From: Escherichia albertii NBRC 107761 = DSM 17582
Lineage (GTDB): Bacteria > Pseudomonadota > Gammaproteobacteria > Enterobacterales > Enterobacteriaceae
Assembly: GCF_000759775.1 (NCBI RefSeq)
Contig: NZ_BBMY01000023.1
Coordinates: 1-47,816 of the forward strand
Length of the DNA: 47,816 nucleotides
Direction of reading: 5' to 3'
Notes under the pieces: model-generated
Told to the model about the DNA's origin: nothing
Seen by the model: the letters and a program-made list of their open reading frames with translations, nothing else
Databases searched by the model: none
In this document: piece by piece, positions 18,613-30,146 of the stretch
Layout of the letters: each line of letters opens with the position of its first letter
How positions within the stretch are numbered: position 1 is the first letter of the stretch
Program-made: the position numbers and the translations under genes

Positions 18613-20268
18613 ATGGAAATTTCGTTTTCACCCAAACTTCTTGTGGTCGCAGTCGCTGCCGCCATTCCTTTACTCGCCAACGCTGCAGATACCCCGTCAA
18701 CCGCCACTGCGCGCAAGGGTTTTGCTGGTTACGATCACCCAAATCAATATCTGGTTAAACCGGCAACCACAATTGCCGACAACATGATGCCGGTGATGCA
18801 GCATCCTGCACAGGATAAAGAAACTCAGCAGAAGCTGGCAGAACTGGAGAAAAAAACCGGCAAGAAACCGAACGTAGTTATTTTCTTGCTGGATGATGTG
18901 GGCTGGATGGACGTTGGCTTTAACGGCGGCGGCGTGGCGGTGGGCAATCCAACGCCAGACATTGACTCAGTTGCCAGTCAGGGGCTGATTTTAACCTCTG
19001 CATATTCACAACCAAGTTCTTCTCCGACCCGCGCCACTATTCTCACCGGACAATACTCAATTCACCACGGTATTCTGATGCCACCGATGTACGGGCAACC
19101 AGGAGGCTTACAAGGCTTAACGACTCTGCCGCAATTGCTGCACGATCAAGGCTATGTAACCCAGGCTATCGGTAAATGGCATATGGGTGAAAACAAAGAA
19201 TCCCAACCGCAGAACGTCGGTTTTGATGATTTCCGCGGCTTTAACTCTGTCTCTGATATGTATACCGAATGGCGCGATGTTCACGTCAACCCAGAGGTCG
19301 CCCTGAGCCCGGACCGTTCTGAATACATCAAACAATTACCGTTCAGCAAAGATGATGTTCATGCCGTACGTGGTGGCGAACAGCAAGCCATTGCCGACAT
19401 TACACCGAAATATATGGAAGACCTGGATCAACGCTGGATGGAATATGGCGTTAAGTTCCTCGATAAGATGGCGAAGAGCGATAAGCCTTTCTTCCTCTAT
19501 TATGGCACTCGCGGCTGCCACTTTGATAACTACCCGAATGCGAAGTATGCCGGTAGCTCCCCAGCACGTACCTCTTATGGCGATTGTATGGTGGAAATGA
19601 ACGATATCTTCGCCAACCTGTACAAAACGCTGGAGAAAAACGGCCAGTTGGATAACACGCTGATTGTCTTTACTTCCGATAACGGACCAGAAGCCGAAGT
19701 ACCGCCGCACGGTCGTACTCCGTTCCGTGGCGCTAAAGGTTCGACCTGGGAAGGCGGCGTTCGCGTACCGACTTTCGTTTACTGGAAAGGCATGATCCAA
19801 CCGCGTAAATCTGACGGTATTGTTGATCTGGCGGATCTCTTCCCAACCGCGCTGGATCTGGCAGGTCATCCTGGAGCGAAAGTGGCGAAACTGGTGCCGA
19901 AAACAACCTTTATTGATGGTGTGGACCAGACATCTTTCTTCCTGGGAACAAATGGTCAGTCTAACCGTAAGGCGGAGCATTACTTCCTCAACGGCAAACT
20001 TTCTGCTGTACGTATGGATGAGTTCAAGTATCACGTGCTGATTCAGCAGCCATATGCGTATACCCAGAGCGGATACCAGGGAGGGTTCTCGGGTACGGTA
20101 ATGCAAACTGCGGGGTCTGCGGTATTTAATTTGTATACCGATCCGCAGGAAAGCGACTCCATCGGGGTGCGCCATATCCCAATGGGTGTGCCGCTACAGA
20201 CAGAAATGCACGCGTATATGGATATCCTGAAAAAATATCCGCCACGCGCGCAGATTAAATCTGATTAA
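18613..20268 (+). CDS. aslA: Periplasmic Ser-type arylsulfatase AslA
   Basis: The 551-residue protein is a type I sulfatase. Residues 1-25 are a signal peptide ending LANAA, so it acts in the periplasm or outside. The metal-binding DD is at 94-95 (LLDDVGW). The active-site signature SSPTR at 136-140 has Ser136 where other sulfatases have Cys; this residue must be oxidised to formylglycine. GKWHMG and a TSDNGPE motif supply further active-site residues. The length is normal. The nearby aslB encodes a maturase of the type that performs the modification. The natural substrate is not established; AslA was reported to contribute to brain endothelial invasion by E. coli K1. Confidence 0.95.
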   Translation: MEISFSPKLLVVAVAAAIPLLANAADTPSTATARKGFAGYDHPNQYLVKPATTIADNMMPVMQHPAQDKETQQKLAELEKKTGKKPNVVIFLLDDVGWMDVGFNGGGVAVGNPTPDIDSVASQGLILTSAYSQPSSSPTRATILTGQYSIHHGILMPPMYGQPGGLQGLTTLPQLLHDQGYVTQAIGKWHMGENKESQPQNVGFDDFRGFNSVSDMYTEWRDVHVNPEVALSPDRSEYIKQLPFSKDDVHAVRGGEQQAIADITPKYMEDLDQRWMEYGVKFLDKMAKSDKPFFLYYGTRGCHFDNYPNAKYAGSSPARTSYGDCMVEMNDIFANLYKTLEKNGQLDNTLIVFTSDNGPEAEVPPHGRTPFRGAKGSTWEGGVRVPTFVYWKGMIQPRKSDGIVDLADLFPTALDLAGHPGAKVAKLVPKTTFIDGVDQTSFFLGTNGQSNRKAEHYFLNGKLSAVRMDEFKYHVLIQQPYAYTQSGYQGGFSGTVMQTAGSAVFNLYTDPQESDSIGVRHIPMGVPLQTEMHAYMDILKKYPPRAQIKSD

Positions 20269-20303
20269 TTCAGCGCTATCGCTGTATTGGACAGCGCTGC
20301 CAT

Positions 20304-20408
20304 TGCCGGATGCGGCGTGAACGCCTTATCCGGCCTACCAGATCGTATAAATTCAATATATTGCAGCGTTCTGTAGGCCGGATAAGATGCGCCAGCATCG
20401 CATCCGGC
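20304..20408. repeat. REP pair (BIME) between aslA and aslB
   Basis: Two inverted REP units, gccggatgcggcg...ccttatccggcctac and gtaggccggataagatg...gcatccggc, lie in the convergent aslA-aslB gap, separated by about 30 bases. Confidence 0.88.
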
Positions 20409-20421
20409 AATCAACCACTTT

Positions 20422-21657
20422 TTACTTATTCACCACCATCAAATGCGACTGCATTATGTCGCTGGCCGGGCGACCATGCGCCAGCAAATCAGCCATCGCT
20501 TTCAGATACGGCGGTAGATGGCGGAAATAACGCTGATACCCGGCACACAAATAATTCAGCCCCGGTTTACCGCCAGCATCGAGCATGAAGCGATGTTTCG
20601 GGCAACCTCCCCAACATGCTTTTAACACGTTGCAACTGCGGCACTGCATCGGTAACTGCTTAAATTTATCTTCACCAAATGCCTGCTGTTGTGAGGAATC
20701 GACCATTTCTGCAACCGTCTGCTTATGCATATTCCCCAGTCGATATTGCGGATAAACATAGTGATCGCAGGCATAAACGTCGCCGTTATGCTCAACAATC
20801 ACCGAGCGCCCACAGGTTGGCTGATGATGGCAAACCGCGCCCGGCGCACCGACAAAATTGGCAAATGCCCATTCGATATTCATTACGAAAATCTTGCCGA
20901 CATCGCGTTTGATCCAGTGGTCGAATATCGCCACCAGAAATTCACCGAACTCATCGGGGCGCACCGACCATTCCGTCAGCTCACCCTGAATATCGCCAGG
21001 CGCATGTAATTTCAGTCCATCACGGGCAGCTGTTTCATCAGCCAGACGCTCGACCACCGGAATAAACTGGATAAATTCAACTCCCGCATCGCACAAAAAA
21101 TCATAAACCAGCAACGGTTGCTGCGCGCTGGTGCGATTGACGCAGACCAGTACGTTATAGTCGACATGATGTTTTTGCAGCAGCGTCAGGGCGCGCATCA
21201 CCAACTTATGCGTGGGTCTGCCGCCTTTGGTCACGCGATATTGATTGTGGATCTCAGCCGGACCGTCCAGCGATAACCCAACAAGAAAATGGTTTTCTGC
21301 CAGAAATGCACACCATTCGTCATCCAGCAGCACGCCGTTAGTCTGGAAGCTATTACTTATCCGCCTGCCAGCGCCATATTTCACCTGTAACGCTACGGCA
21401 CGACGGTAAAAATCCAGTCCGAGTAACGTTGGTTCGCCGCCCTGCCAGGTAAAAGCCACCTCGTTTTGTGGTTCGCTGGCGGCGATATAGTGGCGGACAT
21501 ACGCTTCCAGCGTGTCATCGTCCATATGCGTGACTGGCTTTTCGTGATAAAGGGATTGTTTTTCAAGATAAAAACAGTAGTCACAGTTCAGATTACAATC
21601 AGAACCGCTCGGCTTCGCCATAATATGAAAAGCACGCGTCGGAACCTGTTGCAGCAT
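20422..21657 (-). CDS. aslB: Radical-SAM anaerobic sulfatase-maturase AslB
   Basis: The 411-residue protein begins at the ATG at 21657, which has an AAGGAG ribosome site; a longer frame of 459 residues is rejected because its extra segment has no homology I recognise. The radical-SAM motif Cys21-x3-Cys25-x2-Cys28 is intact (CNLNCDYC). The C-terminal SPASM region has a run of cysteines (CGRS, CDHYVYP, CRSC, CWGGC) that bind two further iron-sulfur clusters. Family members oxidise Ser or Cys of sulfatases to formylglycine without oxygen, so AslA is the obvious target by neighbourhood, although the two genes converge rather than form an operon. Confidence 0.94.
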   Translation of the reverse strand: MLQQVPTRAFHIMAKPSGSDCNLNCDYCFYLEKQSLYHEKPVTHMDDDTLEAYVRHYIAASEPQNEVAFTWQGGEPTLLGLDFYRRAVALQVKYGAGRRISNSFQTNGVLLDDEWCAFLAENHFLVGLSLDGPAEIHNQYRVTKGGRPTHKLVMRALTLLQKHHVDYNVLVCVNRTSAQQPLLVYDFLCDAGVEFIQFIPVVERLADETAARDGLKLHAPGDIQGELTEWSVRPDEFGEFLVAIFDHWIKRDVGKIFVMNIEWAFANFVGAPGAVCHHQPTCGRSVIVEHNGDVYACDHYVYPQYRLGNMHKQTVAEMVDSSQQQAFGEDKFKQLPMQCRSCNVLKACWGGCPKHRFMLDAGGKPGLNYLCAGYQRYFRHLPPYLKAMADLLAHGRPASDIMQSHLMVVNK

Positions 21658-21778
21658 GGTCGCTCCTTGTCTGAAGTCGTCCTTCGATGAGTGTAAGGAC
21701 GAAATCATACTGCGCGGCAAAACATTACTACGGGCGTTTATTGCGAAGGGGAAGTGATGGAATACACAGAAAACAAAA

Positions 21779-21798
21779 AACCCCGCCGAAGCGGGGTT
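21779..21798 (-). terminator. Terminator of the argX-hisR-leuT-proM operon
   Basis: On the tRNA strand an eight-base GC-rich stem (AACCCCGC / GCGGGGTT) closes a TTCG loop and is followed by six Ts. It begins seven bases beyond the proM CCA end. Confidence 0.93.
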
Positions 21799-21804
21799 CA
21801 AAAT

Positions 21805-21881
21805 TGGTCGGCGAGAGAGGATTCGAACCTCCGACCCACTGGTCCCAAACCAGTTGCGCTACCAAGCTGCGCTACTCGCCG
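21805..21881 (-). tRNA. proM: tRNA-Pro (UGG)
   Basis: The 77-base gene folds as a full cloverleaf with encoded CCA. The anticodon loop TTTGGGA gives UGG. It is the last gene of the four-tRNA operon. Confidence 0.97.
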
Positions 21882-21921
21882 AAATACTGCTTTTTGAATT
21901 TTAGTTCAACTCTTTAAGTCG

Positions 21922-22008
21922 TGGTGCGAGGGGGGGGACTTGAACCCCCACGTCCGTAAGGACACTAACACCTGAAGCTAGCGCGTCTACCAATTCCGCC
22001 ACCTTCGC
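21922..22008 (-). tRNA. leuT: tRNA-Leu (CAG)
   Basis: The 87-base gene has the long variable arm of class II tRNAs, an encoded CCA end and the anticodon CAG within GCTTCAGGTGTTAG. It is third in the operon. Confidence 0.97.
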
Positions 22009-22028
22009 ATTGTCACAACTTCTAATAA

Positions 22029-22104
22029 TGGGGTGGCTAATGGGATTCGAACCCACGACAACTGGAATCACAATCCAGGGCTCTACCAACTGAGCTATAG
22101 CCAC
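22029..22104 (-). tRNA. hisR: tRNA-His (GUG)
   Basis: The 76-base gene starts GTGGCTATAGCTCAG and ends in CCCCA, with anticodon GTG in the loop ATTGTGATT. It is second in the operon. Confidence 0.97.
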
Positions 22105-22162
22105 CACTACAAATCTTGTTACGCGGTATTACTACCACCGCAGCTCAAGCGCCGGGACTAAA

Positions 22163-22239
<77 letters not shown>

Positions 22240-22260
22240 TTAGCGCCGTTGCGGGGGTGG

Positions 22261-22289
22261 ATAATACGGACTTCCCGCCCCTCTGTCTA
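22261..22289 (-). promoter_or_regulatory. Sigma-70 promoter of the argX tRNA operon
   Basis: A -10 TATTAT (22261-22266) and a -35 TAGACA (22284-22289) are separated by exactly 17 bases. The discriminator after the -10 is CCACCCCCGC, the GC-rich type that makes stable-RNA promoters sensitive to ppGpp. Confidence 0.8.
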
Positions 22290-22341
22290 GTCCCTTTTTA
22301 AATAAAATGCGCGTTTGGTTACGGTTTATGCGTTTTGTTGC

Positions 22342-23727
22342 TTATTCCTCCAGTTTATGCGCTTTACCGTGGCGATTAAGGCCAAAAATTTTATAAATCG
22401 CCGTCACCGCCAGCATAAAGATGCTGCCGACAAACAGCGACATACGGGTATCTTCATTAAAATACATGCCGATCAAAACGCAAATCAGGAACACCATTGT
22501 TACGTAGTTGGCCCACGGGAACAGAATGGAGCGGAACGGATGATCGGCAATCGCCGCTTTGTGTGCACGACGAAAACGCAACTGGCTTATCAAAATCACA
22601 AACCACGGCACCATCCCTGGAAGCACGCTGGCACTGTAGACGTAGACAAACACACGCTGTGGATTGGGAATGATATAGTTCAGGCACGAGCCAATTAGCA
22701 GAATAGCAATTGAGACCGCTACCCCCGCAACCGGTACGCCATGACGGGAAACTTTCGCCATCGCCGCCGGTAACTGACGATTTTTCGCCAGTGCGTAGAG
22801 CATACGTCCGCAACTGTACATGCCGCTGTTACAGCCAGAAAGCGCTGCCGTCAGCACCACAAAGTTGATAATACCCGCCGCTGCGGTAATACCGATTTTG
22901 GCAAAAGTCAGTACGAACGGGCTGCCGTTGCTGCCTATTTCATTCCACGGGAAGATGGTAACGATAACGAAAATCGCGCCAACGTAGAAAATCAGGATCC
23001 GCCACAGCACTTTACCTACCGCACTACGTAGCGTGACCTGTGGATTTTTTGCTTCACCAGCGGTGATGCCAATCAGCTCCACGCCCTGGTAGGACGCCAC
23101 CACAATACACAATGCGGTCAGGAACCCTTTCCAGCCACCTGCAAAGAAACCGCCATGCTCTGTGAGATTGCTAAAACCAATCGACTGCCCGCCGTTGCCA
23201 AAACCAAAGAAAATCACGCCCAGGCCAATGACAATCATCACGATAATGGTGGTAACTTTGATCATTGCGAACCAGAACTCGATTTCGCCGTACAACCGCA
23301 CCGCCGCCAGATTCGCCAGCGCCACCAGCGCAACAGCAATCAACGCGGGTATCCACTGCGCCATCTCCGGGAACCAGAACTGAACGTAAACGCCGATAGC
23401 GGTGATTTCCGAGATCCCCACCGCTATCCACATAAACCAGTAAGACCAGGCGGTGAGATAGCCAAAGAACGGGCTCATATAACGATGCGCATAGACGGCG
23501 AATGAACCGGTAACCGGCTCAAGAAACAACATTTCACCCATTGAGCGCATGATGAAAAAGACGAACAGCCCGGCGATGATATAGGCCAACAATACGGATG
23601 GCCCGGCCCATTTCAGGGTACTGGCGGCCCCCATAAACAGGCCGACGCCAATGGTGCCCCCCAGGGCGATGAGTTCGATATGTCGAGCTTCCAGCCCACG
23701 CTGTAGCTCTGGTTTGTTATCAGCCAT
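22342..23727 (-). CDS. yifK: APC-family amino acid permease YifK (ThrP)
   Basis: The 461-residue protein belongs to the amino acid-polyamine-organocation transporters and should have 12 transmembrane helices. The N-terminal [26 protein letters not shown] carries the GTIGVGLF substrate-binding motif of helix 1. It resembles the proline, GABA and aromatic permeases of enterobacteria. Recent work assigns threonine and serine uptake to it, hence the name ThrP. It lies between the ECA operon and the tRNA operon on the same strand, with about 188 bases of its own upstream region after wecG. Confidence 0.94.
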   Translation of the reverse strand: MADNKPELQRGLEARHIELIALGGTIGVGLFMGAASTLKWAGPSVLLAYIIAGLFVFFIMRSMGEMLFLEPVTGSFAVYAHRYMSPFFGYLTAWSYWFMWIAVGISEITAIGVYVQFWFPEMAQWIPALIAVALVALANLAAVRLYGEIEFWFAMIKVTTIIVMIVIGLGVIFFGFGNGGQSIGFSNLTEHGGFFAGGWKGFLTALCIVVASYQGVELIGITAGEAKNPQVTLRSAVGKVLWRILIFYVGAIFVIVTIFPWNEIGSNGSPFVLTFAKIGITAAAGIINFVVLTAALSGCNSGMYSCGRMLYALAKNRQLPAAMAKVSRHGVPVAGVAVSIAILLIGSCLNYIIPNPQRVFVYVYSASVLPGMVPWFVILISQLRFRRAHKAAIADHPFRSILFPWANYVTMVFLICVLIGMYFNEDTRMSLFVGSIFMLAVTAIYKIFGLNRHGKAHKLEE

Positions 23728-23915
23728 AAATCCTCGTGTTGTGTTTGCATGTTTTCCGGTGTTACCGGGTATCGTTATGGGTACATCGAGTGTTGCAAAT
23801 GTTTTCGTAATTCAGGAGAAATGGCAAATTAAGCATTAAAAAATTGAATGCTTTGTGTAATAAAACAGCAGAAGGGCGACGGAGTGAGCACCTACGTCGC
23901 TTACAGAGGAGAGAA

Positions 23916-24656
23916 TCAGAGATTACCAGTGTAATGCCAGCGTAAATAACGCAGTAAACGCAATTGACGCTTGATACGACTCGGCTGTGATAGCAGGCGA
24001 TAAAGCCACTCCAGCCCCAGTTTTTGCCAGGCCTCTGGCGCTCGTTTCACATGACCGGTAAAGACATCGTAAGTCCCGCCAACGCCCATATACAGCGCAT
24101 CCGGGTGCACCAGACGGCAATCGCGCATAAAGATCTCCTGCTTTGGCGATCCCATCGCGACGGTGACGATTTGCGCTCCGCTGGCATGGATACGCTCAAA
24201 CAACGCCTGCCGCTGCTCGGGTTTAAAATAACCGTCCTGGCTGCCAACGATATTCACATTCCACAGGTCGCGCAGTTTTGCTTCGGTTTGCGCCAGCACC
24301 TCCGGTTTACCACCGACAAGAAATACCGGCGTCCCTTCCTTGCCTGCGCGCGCCATCAGCTCTTCCCAGAGATCGGCCCCGGCAACGCGGGAAACCTGCG
24401 CCTGCGGGTACTTTTTACGCACTGAACGTACAACGCTGATGCCATCAGCATATTTAAATTCGGCAGCGTTAATTAACTCCCTGACCTCAGCATTATCTTC
24501 AATGGTCAGCATTTTTTCAGCATTGATGGCTACCAGCGTTCCCTGCTTCAGTTGCCCGTCGGCGAACAGATAATCGAGGGCATGCTGCATATCACGCCAA
24601 CCAATTAACTGTAAGCCACGCAGCGTATAGGTCGGTGCCGTGGTGGTGTTATCCAT
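23916..24656 (-). CDS. wecG: UDP-ManNAcA transferase WecG (ECA lipid II synthesis)
   Basis: The 246-residue glycosyltransferase of the WecG/TagA/CpsF family adds N-acetylmannosaminuronic acid to GlcNAc-pyrophosphoryl-undecaprenol, giving ECA lipid II at the inner face of the membrane. Family motifs are visible: NAEKM and the C-terminal [30 protein letters not shown]. It is the last gene of the ECA operon, nine bases after wzyE. The older name is rffM. Confidence 0.96.
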   Translation of the reverse strand: MDNTTTAPTYTLRGLQLIGWRDMQHALDYLFADGQLKQGTLVAINAEKMLTIEDNAEVRELINAAEFKYADGISVVRSVRKKYPQAQVSRVAGADLWEELMARAGKEGTPVFLVGGKPEVLAQTEAKLRDLWNVNIVGSQDGYFKPEQRQALFERIHASGAQIVTVAMGSPKQEIFMRDCRLVHPDALYMGVGGTYDVFTGHVKRAPEAWQKLGLEWLYRLLSQPSRIKRQLRLLRYLRWHYTGNL

Positions 24657-24665
24657 TGTTATCCT

Positions 24666-26012
24666 TCAACTTTGTGACCGGAGCGATGATTTTGTGCGTT
24701 TATGAATGAGTCCGGCGCTTTCAAAAAGCCAGTACAACAGTTTTGCGATCATCAGACTTGCGCCGAAGACCACGATAAAAAAGACGACGCGTGAAACAAA
24801 CGAATCCAGCCCTTCACGCGCCAGCACGATCATATTGAAGATCGCCCCGAAGCAGAAGCTGTGCAAAATCGCCGCTTTATAGCGATTGGTTTCGCGGTTG
24901 CCCAGTTCATACAACCAGTCAAACCATTTGATGATCAACCCAACCACAATCGCCCCCAACGGAATAAACAGTACGCCGCCCATGACAATCAGCGAACCAA
25001 TAAGCGTAGGCGAGATCGCCAGCCCGGAGTGGTTATTCAGCACTTCCCAGGTGAAATAGTTGGCAGAGTTCAGCACCATACTCGGGCGCCCCGGCCACAG
25101 CCAGGAAGGGATAAAAACATAGAAATCACGGACAATCGGCGCCAGCCCCTGGAAGTCGATGTTGTCGTAGTTCTGCAACAACAACGCCAGATTCTCCCAC
25201 GGCGAAAAGGTATCGCGGGTGAGATAGAGAAACGTATAGAACGCTTCATCGCCGCTCACATTCATTCCATAGCGTTTTAGCGCCAGCCAGAACATGCCAA
25301 CAATCCCCAACACGCCCGCCACCGCCAGCATCCATAACGAAATCCAGCCACGAATAATGCCGATAAACAAGAAGATAGCGAATGCGATGATGATATTGGC
25401 GCGAGTGCCGCCGACAATCATATAAGTCAACAAACCAAACGCGACGGTGCTGACAAGAAAAAACAGCCACGCTTTGCTGTCCTGGCGCAGAAAGTAGACC
25501 ACCAGCATCGCCGGGATGAAAAAGTAAAAGAAGCGTTTTAACGCCACACCGGAGACTTCGCTGGAAAAGATTTGACTGTAAGAGTTAAGCCGGAACAGCA
25601 AAAAGCCGTTGTGCATGAAGAAGATGCCGACACTCACCAGCGCGATGCCCATCAGAATCCCCCACGTGAGATTGGTCTCCACGCGATTCATGGTAAACAG
25701 CGGACGGCGCGATACATCGACAACACGTTTGCGTAGGCGAGTTTTGTAGGTGACATAGTAAACCGCATAGAAGCAGCCCGCAGAAAGCAACGCCTGCAAC
25801 AAGATTTCCGGCGGTGCGACGCTAACATCAAAGCGAAACACCAGCACGCTGGTCAGCGGGAAGCCAAAGAAAAAAGTGAGCAAAAACAGCAATGAAAAGA
25901 AGACATTGAAGTTAAAGCGCACACGGCGGAATTCAAACCAGGTCAGCGTGGCAATAAACAGCGTGCAAAGCAGCCAGACAACAAACAGGCCACTGAATTG
26001 CAGCAGACTCAT
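24666..26012 (-). CDS. wzyE: ECA polymerase WzyE
   Basis: This is a 448-residue multi-pass inner-membrane protein with about a dozen hydrophobic segments. It links ECA trisaccharide repeats on the periplasmic side in the Wzy-dependent route, with chain length set by WzzE. The periplasmic loop contains [24 protein letters not shown], typical of the family. The extreme C-terminus (LRSQS) differs from the K-12 form I recall, which ends a little later. It overlaps wecF upstream by four bases. Confidence 0.95.
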   Translation of the reverse strand: MSLLQFSGLFVVWLLCTLFIATLTWFEFRRVRFNFNVFFSLLFLLTFFFGFPLTSVLVFRFDVSVAPPEILLQALLSAGCFYAVYYVTYKTRLRKRVVDVSRRPLFTMNRVETNLTWGILMGIALVSVGIFFMHNGFLLFRLNSYSQIFSSEVSGVALKRFFYFFIPAMLVVYFLRQDSKAWLFFLVSTVAFGLLTYMIVGGTRANIIIAFAIFLFIGIIRGWISLWMLAVAGVLGIVGMFWLALKRYGMNVSGDEAFYTFLYLTRDTFSPWENLALLLQNYDNIDFQGLAPIVRDFYVFIPSWLWPGRPSMVLNSANYFTWEVLNNHSGLAISPTLIGSLIVMGGVLFIPLGAIVVGLIIKWFDWLYELGNRETNRYKAAILHSFCFGAIFNMIVLAREGLDSFVSRVVFFIVVFGASLMIAKLLYWLFESAGLIHKRTKSSLRSQS

Positions 26013-27088
26013 GCGACCTCCCCGGCGGCAATAGCCAGCGCCCGTTGCCAGCCTTGCAGATAGTTCGGGCTAAAGAAGGCAATGGTGTTTTTATCCACCG
26101 ACGCCAACTGGCGCTGCGCTTCACGCACAATATCCTCGTTGAGATCGTCGGTAGTAAACAACACCGGCAAATGCTGTTCCGTCATATCCTGCCAGAACGG
26201 ATTTTCCCGGTTAAGCACACAAGGAATACCCGCCTGAATCAGTAAGCACAGCGTACCAATGCCCTGCTGGCGGGCAAAAATAAAGTAGCCGAGATCGCAC
26301 TGGCGAAGTAGCGCCAGATAAGCGTCAAACTCCAGTTTTTCGCTCAGAACTTGCAGATTTTCTTCGCTGAATAATTCCAGCCCCACCTGGCGAACGTCGT
26401 TGATGTACGCTTCGTTATTAGGCGGATAGCCCATCGGCACCACCACTTTTACCGTATCGCCAAACTGTTGATGAACAGCGCGCAGAGCGGCGATATGCTC
26501 ATTGCTACGATCGCCGGAGTTTCCCACAAGGATGGTCATTTTCCCTTCACGTTGCCGATCGTTCGCCATCATATTGAGAGAAGGGTCCATCCGCGTCGGG
26601 AAATAGAGCAGTTCGCCCCGCACCTTTGGATGCGTTTTGGCAAAAAAGCTCAAATCACCGCGAGTGGCAAATACGCAGCCGACCCGCTTTTGCGCCAAAC
26701 GACGAATGGGATAAAACAGTCTAAATTTCAACCCACTGGAGACTTCATATAAATCTGCCCCCCAGATATGCCAGTAAAACTGACTGGGCTTAATGCCACC
26801 GCTAAGCAACGCCAGCCACAGTGCGGTGTTGAACTGACCGTGGAAGAAAAACCGCTGATTGCGATCAGCTTTTGCTTTAGCAATTACCGCTTCTGCCAGC
26901 GATTTTTTACCTGGATAAAATTTCACAGAAAGCGCCGGGCAGCTGTCACTTAAGCCGTCGTCCTTACCAGCAACCATAAACTCGCGCGCGTGCTCACTCG
27001 TCGCGGCCAGCGCGTCGTTGAAAAACCGCAAAACGGTTCGATTATGGTGAGGGATATCCGATCCCAGAACGTGAATCAGTACAGTCAT
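26009..27088 (-). CDS. wecF: TDP-Fuc4NAc:lipid II transferase WecF
   Basis: The 359-residue glycosyltransferase (family GT56) adds 4-acetamido-4,6-dideoxy-galactose to lipid II, completing ECA lipid III. It is a soluble or peripheral cytoplasmic protein; motifs such as [10 protein letters not shown] and [21 protein letters not shown] mark the family. Start and stop overlap wzxE and wzyE by four bases each, indicating translational coupling. The older name is rffT. Confidence 0.96.
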   Translation of the reverse strand: MTVLIHVLGSDIPHHNRTVLRFFNDALAATSEHAREFMVAGKDDGLSDSCPALSVKFYPGKKSLAEAVIAKAKADRNQRFFFHGQFNTALWLALLSGGIKPSQFYWHIWGADLYEVSSGLKFRLFYPIRRLAQKRVGCVFATRGDLSFFAKTHPKVRGELLYFPTRMDPSLNMMANDRQREGKMTILVGNSGDRSNEHIAALRAVHQQFGDTVKVVVPMGYPPNNEAYINDVRQVGLELFSEENLQVLSEKLEFDAYLALLRQCDLGYFIFARQQGIGTLCLLIQAGIPCVLNRENPFWQDMTEQHLPVLFTTDDLNEDIVREAQRQLASVDKNTIAFFSPNYLQGWQRALAIAAGEVA

Positions 27089-28335
27089 GCCCGCCTACGC
27101 CAGAGTAAAAACACGCCACAACAAAGAGAAAAATAGACGATATAGGTTGCCATATAGGCCTGCGCCGCGCCCAGTGCGCCATGCACGGGGATCAGCCAGT
27201 GGGCAAATATCATCAATAAAGTGAACTGGCTAACTTCCGCCAGAATATAAAGCCGTAGCGACGCTTTGGCGATCACCAGATAACCAAAGACATAAGCGCC
27301 CACTTTCAACACATCACCCACCAACTGCCAGGCAAAGAGATCGCGCATGGCGGTAAATTTATTCGACAACAGCAGCCAGATGGCAAAATCACGTAGCAGC
27401 CAGACGGTAAAACTCGCCGCCGCTACCGCCGGTAAGACGAATTTCAGCGATTTAACCACTTCCCGGGTGATATCGCGCTTTTCCGTTAGCCGCGACAACG
27501 TGGGCAGTAAATATACGCTGAATGATACCGTAATAAATTGCAGGTAGGCGTCGGAAATACTGCTCACCCCTTGCCAGATACCCACTTCATCCCAGCTATA
27601 CTGCGCCGCCAGTAGCTTACGCATCATGATGTACGCAACGGGCAAGGTCACCGACGTAATCAACGCCATAAGCGTAAACTTGCTCAACTGCCCTGCCAGA
27701 CCGCTATCCCAGCTGGGTTTCAGATAGCTTAACGGGATAACGCCACGCTTCATCAGCATGATGACGGCAGGAATCACCACCAGCGCGGGAATCAACGCCA
27801 GCCCCAGCAACGCACCTTCATAACCGCCCAAACGGTAACTGACGTAATAAGCGATGACGCCAATCAAGCTGCCGACCATCAGCGATAACGCATTACCTGC
27901 GGCATCGCGAAAGCCTTTCATCAACGCCAGCAACAGGTTGCCCCAGGCGATCCCCATTTGCACCAGCGCCACTAAACGCACCAGTCCCTGATAGTCGATA
28001 TTACCAAACAATCCCTGGCTGATTGGCGCAGCTGCCAGCACAAAAACCAGCGCCATCAGCGTGGAGAAGCCAAGCACCATTGCAGATGAAGTACCAACCA
28101 CGCGGCGCAGCTGCTGCGGATTATCATGGTGCTGGGCAACGTACTTAGTTACACCGTTAAAGATACCCGCTCCCGCCAGTACGCCGAGCACGGTAATCAA
28201 CTGGCGGAAATTCGCCGCCAACCCCAGTCCAGCCGGACCAAATGACACCGCCAGTAATTTACCAACCAGTAACCCGGCACCAATCTTGACCAGCGTACTG
28301 GCCGCCGTCCACAAAGACGCTTTTGCCAGTGACAT
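27085..28335 (-). CDS. wzxE: ECA lipid III flippase WzxE
   Basis: The 416-residue protein of the MOP/polysaccharide-transporter superfamily moves ECA lipid III across the inner membrane. About twelve hydrophobic helices are apparent; the opening [28 protein letters not shown] is typical of Wzx proteins. It begins one base after the wecE stop and overlaps wecF by four bases. Confidence 0.96.
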   Translation of the reverse strand: MSLAKASLWTAASTLVKIGAGLLVGKLLAVSFGPAGLGLAANFRQLITVLGVLAGAGIFNGVTKYVAQHHDNPQQLRRVVGTSSAMVLGFSTLMALVFVLAAAPISQGLFGNIDYQGLVRLVALVQMGIAWGNLLLALMKGFRDAAGNALSLMVGSLIGVIAYYVSYRLGGYEGALLGLALIPALVVIPAVIMLMKRGVIPLSYLKPSWDSGLAGQLSKFTLMALITSVTLPVAYIMMRKLLAAQYSWDEVGIWQGVSSISDAYLQFITVSFSVYLLPTLSRLTEKRDITREVVKSLKFVLPAVAAASFTVWLLRDFAIWLLLSNKFTAMRDLFAWQLVGDVLKVGAYVFGYLVIAKASLRLYILAEVSQFTLLMIFAHWLIPVHGALGAAQAYMATYIVYFSLCCGVFLLWRRRA

Positions 28336-28336
28336 A

Positions 28337-29467
28337 TCAGGAGAAGTAGTTCAATAAGGTCGCAATTACCGTGCACTGATTGACGGGCGACAGGTTATAG
28401 AACAGCGGCAGGCGCAACAAACGCTCACTCTCTTTGGTGGTGTAACGATCTTCGCCATGGAATTCACCAAAGTGTTCACCCGCCGGGCTTGCGTGTAGCG
28501 GAATATAGTGGAACACCGCCATGATTTCCGCTTCTTTCAGGAAGTTTATCAACGCGCTCCGGTCATCAATATCCCGCAGTTTAATGTAGAACATATGCGC
28601 ATTCTGCACGCAACCATCGGGAATAGACGGCAGTTCGATACGCCCAGCTTTCGCCAGAGGTGTTAACGCATCGTAGTAGTTTTGCCACAGCGCTAGGCGC
28701 TGCTGGTTGATGCGATCCGCCGCTTCCAGTTGCGCCCACAGGTACGCCGCTTGCAGATCGGACATCAAATAGCTGGAACCGATATCGCGCCAGGTATATT
28801 TATCAACCTGCCCACGGAAGAACTGGCTGCGGTTAGTACCTTTTTCGCGGATGATCTCCGCTCGCTCGATCAACGCGTTATCGTTAATCAGCGTCGCACC
28901 GCCTTCACCGCCCGCCGTGTAGTTTTTGGTTTCATGGAAGCTAAAGCAGCCAATATGACCAATGGTTCCCAGCGCACGCCCTTTGTAAGTGGACATCACG
29001 CCCTGAGCGGCATCTTCCACCACAAACAGATTATGCTTTTTCGCCAGCGCCATTATAGTGTCCATTTCACAGGCCACCCCCGCGTAATGCACCGGCACAA
29101 TAACGCGCGTTTTGTCGGTGATCGCCGCTTCAATCAGCGTTTCGTCGATGTTCATGGTATCCGGGCGAATATCGACAAAGACAATTTTTGCCCCACGCAG
29201 TACAAAAGCGTTAGCGGTGGAGACAAAAGTGTAGCTCGGCATGATCACTTCATCGCCCGGCTGAATATCCAGCAACAGCGCCGCCATCTCCAGAGAAGCG
29301 GTACAGGAAGGCGTTAACAACACTTTGGCACTGCCAAAACGTTGTTCCAGCCACTGCTGACAGCGACGGGTAAAACCACCATCGCCGCACAGTTTGCCGC
29401 TGCCCATAGCCGACTGCATATAGTCGAGTTCGGTTCCCACCACCGGCGGAGCGTTAAATGGAATCAT
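28337..29467 (-). CDS. wecE: TDP-4-keto-6-deoxyglucose aminotransferase WecE
   Basis: The 376-residue PLP enzyme of the DegT/DnrJ/EryC1 family converts dTDP-4-keto-6-deoxyglucose to dTDP-Fuc4N with glutamate as donor. The Schiff-base lysine is Lys181 in FHETKNYTAGGEGG, and the cofactor-binding EDAAQ is at 151-155. It supplies the substrate acetylated by WecD and lies four bases after wecD. The older name is rffA. Confidence 0.97.
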   Translation of the reverse strand: MIPFNAPPVVGTELDYMQSAMGSGKLCGDGGFTRRCQQWLEQRFGSAKVLLTPSCTASLEMAALLLDIQPGDEVIMPSYTFVSTANAFVLRGAKIVFVDIRPDTMNIDETLIEAAITDKTRVIVPVHYAGVACEMDTIMALAKKHNLFVVEDAAQGVMSTYKGRALGTIGHIGCFSFHETKNYTAGGEGGATLINDNALIERAEIIREKGTNRSQFFRGQVDKYTWRDIGSSYLMSDLQAAYLWAQLEAADRINQQRLALWQNYYDALTPLAKAGRIELPSIPDGCVQNAHMFYIKLRDIDDRSALINFLKEAEIMAVFHYIPLHASPAGEHFGEFHGEDRYTTKESERLLRLPLFYNLSPVNQCTVIATLLNYFS

Positions 29468-29471
29468 GTGA

Positions 29472-30146
29472 TCACCTGTATAACCAGTATGCAGTGCTTT
29501 CTACATTCGCACCGCTTTGTATGTATCGTTTAAGCGCGGCGGTGTTGCCCATCTGGGTCGCCACCCGCAAAGTTGTTTTACCGCGAGCATACGCCCAGTT
29601 TAGCGCTGCCTGCATCAACTGTTCACCTGCTCCGCGCCCTGCCAACAAACCAATTCGCACATCGGTGGCGTTCAACTCCCGCAGGGAAACATAGCCGCGA
29701 ATAGCGCCAGACGCCGAACGTAAAACCAGACATTGATGATCAAAGGTGCCGCGCACGGCATTTTCAATCCACTGCGCATAAAAGCGACCGCTGGCGTCAG
29801 GCGCATACCACGGCGCACGAAAACGGCTTTGCACAAATGCGGCGCTGGCTAACTGACGTAATGCGGGAATATCAGTCTCTTGTGCCACTTCCGCATTGCT
29901 TTCACCAGCATTAGTCACCGGTAACGCCAAATCGATTTCACCTTCCACCAGTATGAATCCCAACTGTTGCAGAGCATCCAGCTCAGCGGTGTTTGATGCG
30001 GCAATTTTGGCCTGTACCCGCGACCACGGCGCTAACGCGTCTGGCGTCAAGAGAGGCGCTTCAGCACTGATGCGCACAATGGCGCTGTTAACGCCAAAGA
30101 AGGCATTTTCCCAGATGAGTGGTTCAATACTGGCGTGGACGGGCAC
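29472..30146 (-). CDS. wecD: dTDP-fucosamine acetyltransferase WecD
   Basis: The 224-residue GNAT-family enzyme uses acetyl-CoA to make dTDP-Fuc4NAc from the WecE product. The acetyl-CoA pyrophosphate loop is [13 protein letters not shown] near residue 168, and the C-terminal region [21 protein letters not shown] is typical. Several substitutions relative to the K-12 protein I recall are concentrated in the N-terminal domain, which is consistent with a divergent lineage. It overlaps the 3' end of rffH by 23 bases. The older name is rffC. Confidence 0.95.
   Translation of the reverse strand: MPVHASIEPLIWENAFFGVNSAIVRISAEAPLLTPDALAPWSRVQAKIAASNTAELDALQQLGFILVEGEIDLALPVTNAGESNAEVAQETDIPALRQLASAAFVQSRFRAPWYAPDASGRFYAQWIENAVRGTFDHQCLVLRSASGAIRGYVSLRELNATDVRIGLLAGRGAGEQLMQAALNWAYARGKTTLRVATQMGNTAALKRYIQSGANVESTAYWLYR

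Noticed and set aside
21658-21801. N-terminal extension of aslB to 459 residues
   Set aside because: The added segment has no family similarity and lies over the spacer next to the tRNA terminator; the ATG at 21657 has an AAGGAG site.
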